This document shows positions 5,156-5,185 of a DNA stretch of 5,185 bases, in pieces. Numbering within the stretch: the first letter of the stretch is position 1; each line of letters opens with the position of its first letter. Position numbers and translations under genes: made by a program. The stretch comes from an uncultured Treponema sp. Its GTDB lineage: Bacteria; Spirochaetota; Spirochaetia; Treponematales; Treponemataceae. Below the pieces are notes generated by a model. It had not been told where the DNA came from, searched no databases, and worked only from the letters and a program-made list of their open reading frames with translations. The stretch lies in contig CALBXN010000206.1 of NCBI GenBank assembly GCA_937890485.1, forward strand, positions 1 to 5,185, in the 5' to 3' direction.

Positions 5156-5185
5156 ACTGCACCCAATTTTTTGGACATTTTATGC
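5153..5185. mobile_element. Terminal inverted repeat of an IS3-family (IS150-group) insertion sequence, partial
   Basis: The sequence from 5153 begins TGAACTGCACCCAA and continues with a T-run and TTGGACA (5171-5177). This is the arrangement of IS3-family, IS150-group ends (TG, ACTGCACCC, A/T-rich stretch, TTGGAC). It starts exactly where rtcB homology stops. Only 33 bases are in the window, so which end this is, the transposase and the target-site duplication cannot be seen. The match is to remembered family ends, not a database hit. Confidence 0.75.

Noticed and set aside
1..5185. CRISPR array, tRNA, rRNA or tmRNA
   Set aside because: No regularly spaced repeats, no cloverleaf with a GTTCRA T-loop and CCA end, and no rRNA core sequence were seen on either strand by eye.

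Overview
This is an AT-rich window (very A/T-heavy intergenic DNA and codon use) in which every supported gene lies on the + strand. The best taxonomic guess is a spirochaete, probably Treponema. Three consecutive genes (1554-3476) encode exported proteins, two of them barrel-like and one ending in an aromatic-rich segment with terminal Phe, which implies an outer membrane. The first resembles, from memory, short Treponema barrel proteins with a 'NNGWGIG...YER...VKG...HMT' stretch. This assignment is inference, because no rRNA or marker gene is present.

Layout: the left edge carries the last ~21 codons of an unidentified gene and its intrinsic terminator (67-108). Next come a single-pass membrane protein of unknown function (195-680) and a terminator (713-760). 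A two-gene toxin-antitoxin module follows (antitoxin 811-1020; PIN-domain ribonuclease toxin 1013-1372), and then a second terminator (1473-1517) that nearly repeats the first, including its loop. The middle block holds a short barrel-like exported protein (1554-1862), a Gly-rich secreted protein (1933-2445), a 324-residue outer-membrane barrel candidate (2502-3476) and, 15 nt later, a YbaK/ProX-type aminoacyl-tRNA deacylase (3492-3962).

The right block has its own promoter (about 3990-4018). It contains overlapping small ORFs (4049-4159 doubtful, 4123-4416), an XRE/Cro-C1 regulator with a Cys-rich tail (4374-4712), and the RNA ligase gene rtcB, which starts 14 nt after the regulator. rtcB stops after 142 codons, exactly where a sequence resembling the terminal inverted repeat of IS3-family (IS150-group) elements begins (5153). 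The break falls just before the conserved G-x-G-N-H-F motif, so the fragment should be catalytically dead.

The strongest observations are the IS-interrupted rtcB, the conserved-loop terminator repeat bracketing the toxin-antitoxin module, and the regulator-rtcB operon. I do not see convincing evidence for a wholly new multi-gene system. The least-explained part is the compact 4049-5152 operon.
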